The notes under the pieces were generated by a model. The model was not told the DNA's origin and searched no databases. It worked only from the letters and a program-made list of their open reading frames with translations. The position numbers and the translations under genes are program-made. A DNA stretch of 64,000 nt, taken from the NCBI RefSeq assembly GCF_002575655.3, contig NC_053041.3, positions 369,813,054 through 369,877,053 of the forward strand, read 5' to 3'. The stretch's first letter is position 1. Every line of letters begins with the position of its first letter. Positions 59,069 through 64,000 of this stretch are shown here, in pieces. Source of the stretch: Aegilops tauschii subsp. strangulata. Lineage: Eukaryota > Streptophyta > Magnoliopsida > Poales > Poaceae.

Positions 59069-60816
59069 TGTTGGGGAACGTAGCATTAAATTTCAAAAAC
59101 ATTCCTACGATCATGCAAGATCTATCTAGGAGATGCATAGCAACGAGAGGGGGAGAGTGTGTTCACGTACCCTCATAGACCAAAAGCGGAAGAGTTAGCT
59201 TAACGCGGTTGATGTAGTCGAACGTCTTCGTGATGCAACCGACCAAGTACCGAACGTACGGCATCTCCGAGTTCTGCACACGTTCAGCTCAATGACGTCC
59301 CTCGAACTCTTGATCCAGCAAAGTGTCGAGGGAGAGTTTCGTCAGCCCGATGACGTGGTGACGGTGATGGTGATGTGATCCATGCAGGGCTTCGCCTAAG
59401 CACTACGACAATATGACCGGAGGAGTAAACTGTGGAGGGGGGCACCACACACGACTAATAGAACAATTGATGTGCCTTTGGGGTGCCCCTGCCCTCGTAT
59501 ATAAAGGAGGAGAGGGGAACAGGCCAGCCCTAGGGGGCGCGCCAAGTGGGGGGAAACCCACTAGGACTCCTAGTCCTAGTCGGTTTCCCCCTTCCTTCTC
59601 ATGGAGGGGGAAAGGGGGAAGGAGAGGGAGAGGAGGAAGGAAATTAAAGGGGCCGCACCCCCTCCCCTTGTCCAATTCGGACTGCCCATGTGGGGGGCAT
59701 GCGCCACCCCTTGTGGGCTGCCCTCTCTCTCCCCTATGGCCCATGTAGGCCCATTACCTTCCCCGAGGGGTTCTGATAACCCCTCGGTACTCCGATAAAT
59801 ATCCGAACCACTCTGAAACCATTCCGGTGTCCGAATATTATCGTCCAATATATCAATCTTTATTTCTTGACCATTTCGAGACTCCTCGTCATGTCCGTGA
59901 TCTCATCCGGGACTCCAAACAATCTTCGGTCACCAAAACAGATAACTCATAATACAAATTGTCATCGAGCGTTAAGCGTGCGGACCCTACGGGTTCGAGA
60001 ACTATGTAGACATGACCGAGACACATCTCCAATCAATAACCAACAGCAGAACCTGGATGCTCATATTGGTTCCTACATATTCTACGAAGATCTTTATCGG
60101 TCTAACCGCAATGACAACAAACGTCATTCCCTCTGTCATCGGTATGTTACTTGCCCGAGATTCGATCTTCGTTATCCTCATACCTAGTTCAATCTCGTTA
60201 CCGGCAAGTCTCTTTACTCATTCCATAATGCATCATCCCGCAACTGACTCATTAGTCACATTGTTTGCAAGGCTTAACATGATGTGCATTACCGAGAGGG
60301 CCCAGGGATACCTCTCCGATACTCGGAGTGACAAATCCTAATCTCGATCTATGCCAACCCAAAAAACACCTTCGGAGACACCTGTAGAGCATCTTTATTA
60401 TCACCCAGTTACGTTGTGACATTTGATAGCACACAAGGTGTTCCTCCGGTATTCGGGAGTTGTATAATCTCATAGTCAAAGGAATATGTATAAGTCATGA
60501 AGAAAGCAATAGCAATAGAACTTAATGATCATTATGCTAAGCTAACGGGTGGGTCTTGTCCATCACATCATTCTCCTAATGATGTGATCCCGTTCATAAA
60601 ATGACAACACATGTCTATGGTCAGGAAACCTAACCATCTTTGCTCAATGAACTAGTTAAGTAGAGGCATACTAGGGACATTTTGTTTTGTCTATGTATTC
60701 ACACATGTATCAAGTTTCCGGTTAGTACAATTCTAGCATGAATAATAAACACTTATCATGATATAAGGAAATATAAATAACAACTTTATTATTGCCTCTA
60801 GGGCATATTTCCTTCA
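59069..60816 (-). repeat. Element F 3' LTR (1748 bp)
   Basis: Plus-strand ends are TGTTGGGGAACGTAG and GGGCATATTTCCTTCA. On the element strand it starts TGAAGGAAATATGCCCTAGA directly after AAGTGGGAGAC. A possible TATA (minus TTTATATAC) lies near 59497-59505. Confidence 0.93.
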
Positions 60817-60832
60817 GTCTCCCACTTGCACT
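60817..60832 (-). other. Element F polypurine tract
   Basis: The minus-strand GTGCAAGTGGGAGAC segment abuts the LTR start, the conserved arrangement in Angela/BARE-type elements. Confidence 0.75.
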
Positions 60833-60849
60833 AGAGTCAATAATGTAGA

Positions 60850-61551
60850 TTACATTGTGATGATTCTAACAACCATGGAGTCTTGGTGCTGATCATGTTT
60901 TCCTCGTGGAAGAGGCTTAGTCAATGGGTCTACAACATTCAGATCCGTATGTATTTTGAAAATCTCTATGTCTCCCTCCTTGACTTGATCGCGGATGGAA
61001 TTGAAGCGTCTCTTGATGTGTTTGGTTCTCTTGTGAAATATGGATTCCTTTACTAAGGCAATTGTTCCAGTATTGTCACAAAAGATTTTCATTGGACCCG
61101 ATGCACTTGATATTACACCTAGATCAGATATGAACTCCTTCATCCAGACACCTTCATTTGCTGCTTCCGAAGAAGCTATATACTCCGCTTCACACGTAGA
61201 TCCCGCCACGACGCTTTGCTTGGAACTGCACCAACTGACAACTCCACCATTCAATATAAATACATATCCGGTTTGTGACTTAGAGTCATTAGGATCAGTG
61301 TCAAAGCTAGCATCAATGTAACCATTTACGACAAGCTCTTTGTCACCTCCATAAACGAGAAACATATCCTTAGTCCTTTTCAGGTATTTCAGGATGTTCT
61401 TGACCGCTGTCCAGTGATCCATTCCTGGATTACTTTGGTACCTCCCTGCTAAACTTATAGCAAGGCACACATCAGGTCTGGTACATAGCATTGCATACAT
61501 GATAGAACCTCTGGCTGAAACATAGGGAATGACTTTTATTTTCTCTCTATC
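60850..61551 (-). pseudogene. Element F RNase H and C-terminus of pol
   Basis: The open segment from Met 61500 reads SIMYAMLCTRPD style RT end, then GYIDASFDTD, STCEAEYIASSEA and FCDNTGTIALVKE. These supply the acidic RNase H residues. HKRTKHIKRRF and DPLTKPLPRGKH form the copia C-terminus. It is in frame with RT upstream through a TAA at 61552-61554, where Glu is expected. Confidence 0.88.
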
Positions 61552-62300
61552 TTATGTAGTGGTCGGGCATTGAGTCTGACTCAACTTCACACCTTGTAAC
61601 ACATGCAAGAACCCTTTCTTTGACTGATCCATTTTGAACTTCTTCACAACTTTATCAAGGTATGTGCTTTGTGAAAGTCCAATTAAGCGTCTTGATCTAT
61701 CTCTATAGATCTTGATGCCCAATATATAAGCAGCTTCACCGAGGTCTTTCACTGAAAAATTCTTATTCAAGTATCCTTTTATGCTATCTAGAAATTCTAT
61801 ATCATTTCCAATCAACAATATGTCATCCACATATAATATTAGGAATGCTACAGAACTCGAACTCACTTTCTTGTAAATACAGGCTTCTCCAAAAGTCTGT
61901 ATAAAACCATATGCTTTGATCACACTATCCAAGTGTATATTCCAACTCCGAGAGGCTTGCACCAGTCCATAAACGGATCGCTGGAGCTTGCACACTTTGT
62001 TAGCACCTTTATGATCGACAAAACCTTCTGGTTGCATCATATACAACTCTTCTTTAAGAAATCCATTAAGGAATGCAGTTTTGACATCCATTTGCCAAAT
62101 TTCATAATCATAAAATGCGGCAATTGCTAACATGATTCGGACAGACTTAAGCATCACTACGGGTGAGAAGGTCTCATCGCAGTCAACTCCTTGAACTTGT
62201 CGAAAACCTTTCGCAACAAGTCGAGCTTTGTAGACAATAACATTACCATCAGCGTCAGTCTTGTTCTTGAAGATCCATTTTTTCTCTATGGCTTGCCGAT
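61552..62300 (-). pseudogene. Element F reverse transcriptase
   Basis: Family-like sequence begins near KKWIFKNKTDADGNV and continues through VDCDETFSPVVMLKSVR, WQMDVKTAFLNGFL and LYMMQPEGF to the catalytic YVDD of ILYVDDILLIG. Upstream, the copia sequence shifts frame near 62290-62310 (a WTLVDFPM segment lies in a different frame), so RT is cut off from integrase. The TAA at 61552 ends it before RNase H. Confidence 0.88.
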
Positions 62301-62782
62301 CATGGGGAAGTCAACCAAAGTCCACACTTTGTTCTCATACATGGATCCCATCTCAGATTTCATGGCCTCAAGCCATTTCACGAAATCTGGGCTCATCATC
62401 GCTTCATCATAGTTCGTAGGTTCGTCATGGTCTAGTAACATGACTTCTAGAACAGGATTACCGTACCACTCTGATGCAGAACGTGCTCTGCTTGACCTAC
62501 GAGGTTCGGTAGTAACTTGATACTAAGTTTCATGATCATCATCATTAGCTTCCTCACTAATTGGTGTAGGCATCACAGGAACGGTTTTCTGTGATGAGCT
62601 ACTTTCCAATTCAAGAGAAGGTACAATTACCTCATCAAGTTCTACTTTCCTCCCACTCACTTCTTTCGAGAGAAAACTCCTTCTCTAGAAAGGATCCATT
62701 CTTAGCAACAAATCTTGACTTCGGATCTGTGATAGAAGGTGTACCCAACAGTTTCTTTTGGGTATCCTATGAAGATGCACTT

Positions 62783-63343
62783 CTACGATTTGGGTTCGAG
62801 CTTATCAGGATGAAGCTTTTTCATATAAGTATCGCAACCCCAAACTTTAAGAAATGACAGCTTAGGTTTCTTGCCAAACCATTGTTTATACGGTGTCATC
62901 TCAACGGATTTAGATGGTGCACTATTTAACGTGCATGCAACTGTCTCTAATGCATAACCCCAAAACGATAGTGGCAAATCGGTAAGAGACATCATAGATC
63001 GCACCATATCTAATAAAGTACGGTTACGACGTTCGGACACACCATTACGCTGTGGTGTTCCAGGTGGCGTGAGTTGCGAAACTATTCCACATTGTTTCAA
63101 ATGAAGACCAAACTTGTAACTCAAATATTCGCCTCCGCGATTGGATTGTAGAAATTTTATTTTCTTGTTACGATGATTTTCGACTTCACTTTGAAATTCT
63201 TTGAAATTTTCAAATGTTTCAGACTTATGTTTCATTAAGTAGATATACCCATATCTGCTCAAATCATCTGTGAAGGTCGGAAAATAATGATACCCGCCGC
63301 GAGCCTCAACACTCATCAGACCGCATACATCAGTATGTATTAT
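62783..63343 (-). pseudogene. Element F integrase core with catalytic Asp replaced by Asn
   Basis: Copia integrase: FTDDLSRYGY carries the first catalytic Asp and NGVSERRNRTLLD the Glu. The second Asp position reads QSNRGGEY, where family members have SDRGGEY, so the DDE triad is broken. WGYALE, TPYKQWFGKKPKLSFLKVWGC follows. The frame continues upstream to a TAA at 63344-63346, beyond which the GAG-preintegrase domain lies in the same frame. Confidence 0.88.
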
Positions 63344-63664
63344 TTACAATAAGTGAGTGGCTCGCTCCATTGTTCCGGAGAACGGAGTCTTAGTCATCTT
63401 GCCCATGAGGCATGGTTCACAAGCATCAAGTGATTCATAATCAAGTGATTCCAAAAGCCCATCTGCATGGAGTTTCTTCATGCGCTTTACACCAATATGA
63501 CCTAAACGATAGTGCCACAAATAAGTTGCACTATCATTACTAACTTTGCATCTTTTGGCATGAATATTATGAATATGTGTATCACCACGATTGAGATTCA
63601 ACAAAAATATACCACTGATCAAGTGTGCATGACCATAAAAGATATAATCATATAAATAGGACAA
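63344..63664 (-). pseudogene. Element F GAG-preintegrase zinc-binding domain
   Basis: LWHYRLGHIGVKRMKKLH and CEPCLMGKMTKTPF supply the His-His-Cys-Cys zinc site before copia integrase. It ends at TAA 63344-63346 where family resemblance suggests Glu. It is shifted relative to the upstream protease part near 63660. Confidence 0.82.
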
Positions 63665-64000
63665 CCCTTATTCTCTGATTTAAATGAATAACCGTCTCGC
63701 ATCAAACAAGATCCAGATATAATGTTCATGCTCAACGCTGGCACCAAGTAACAATTATTCAGGTCTAAAACTAATTCCGAAGGTAGATGTAGAGGTAGCG
63801 TGCCGACGGCGATCACATCGACCTTGGAACCATTCCGACGCGCATCGTCACCTCGTCCTTACCCAATCTTCTGTTAATCCGTAGCCCCTGTTTCGGGTTG
63901 CAGATATGAGCAACAGAACCAGTATCAAATACCCATGCGCTACTATGAGCATTAGTAAGGTACACATCAATAAAATGTATATCAAATATACCTTTGTTCA
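63619..64000 (-). pseudogene. Element F aspartic protease region (5' part outside window)
   Basis: The stretch near 63880-63980 reads SAWVFDTGSVAHIC, with the active-site DTG at 63918-63926 intact. A one-base frameshift near 63825 moves the family-like sequence into the open frame 63619-63816 (GTLPLHLPSELVLDLNNCYL, SMNIISGSCL). Confidence 0.78.

Larger units (their letters stand above)
59069..64000 (-). mobile_element. Element F: Angela/BARE-like Ty1/copia, 3' two-thirds, truncated by window end
   Basis: A minus-strand element with its 3' LTR at 59069-60816, then (right to left) protease, GAG-preintegrase, integrase, RT and RNase H in copia order. Several stops and frameshifts show it is dead. 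The 5' LTR and gag lie beyond 64000. It inserted at the right edge of element E. Confidence 0.93.

Noticed and set aside
1..64000. CRISPR arrays, tRNA or rRNA genes, bacterial operons
   Set aside because: None seen; the short TGGTATCAGAGC sites are retrotransposon primer binding sites, not tRNA genes, and the regular repeats are LTR tandem arrays.

Overview
The window is nuclear DNA of a grass, most likely a Triticeae species (wheat, Aegilops or barley group). It holds one intact 25-exon plant gene with canonical GT-AG introns. Around it are nested LTR retrotransposons of Triticeae-like types: an Angela/BARE-like copia, a chromodomain-bearing gypsy, Tat-type gypsy elements with antisense ORFs, large non-coding (LARD-like) LTR elements, and a Stowaway MITE. 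I saw no bacterial or organellar features. Species and family names are from recognition only; no database was searched.

Left arm (1-16.1 kb). A minus-strand Ty3/gypsy chromovirus fills 1-12633. Its 5' LTR (8434-12633, 4.2 kb) is complete and its 3' LTR (1-2683) is cut by the window edge. It has an extra ORF before gag, then gag-pol with two in-frame stops. To its right, a remnant gypsy reading frame is split by a copia solo LTR with a perfect AGAAT duplication (13091-14777). A copia LTR fragment and a decayed copia RNase H follow.

Gene island (about 16.1-29.7 kb). The only host gene is a TOPLESS/TPR-type transcriptional corepressor on the minus strand (CDS 18191-26476, predicted 1138 aa). 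A TATA box lies at 27007-27013 and a 6-codon upstream ORF sits in the predicted leader. One intron holds a 159-bp Stowaway MITE and another a 70-bp tandem duplication that copies a splice donor. The flanks (16.1-17.9 and 27.1-29.7 kb) show nothing I can assign.

Right arm (29.7-64 kb). An Angela-type LTR stub abuts element A (30060-38111), whose two LTRs are truncated at opposite ends around a 3.2-kb non-coding interior. Element B (38133-49812) is complete: two 4.6-kb LTRs, a 2.5-kb non-coding interior and a CTGCA target duplication. It sits inside a plus-strand spliced antisense ORF of element C, a minus-strand Tat-type element with gag and protease but no recognisable RT, RNase H or integrase. 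Elements D and E are partial, with minus-strand antisense ORFs; D keeps a 422-bp LTR. Element F (59069 to beyond 64000) is a minus-strand Angela/BARE-like copia, inserted at or very near where E's 3' LTR should begin; its pol has stops, frameshifts and a lost integrase catalytic Asp.

Apart from the TOPLESS-type gene, everything identified is transposon-derived. I found no convincing new biological system. The best leads are the chromovirus pre-gag ORF, the spliced antisense ORFs of the Tat elements, and the motif-rich non-coding interior of element B.
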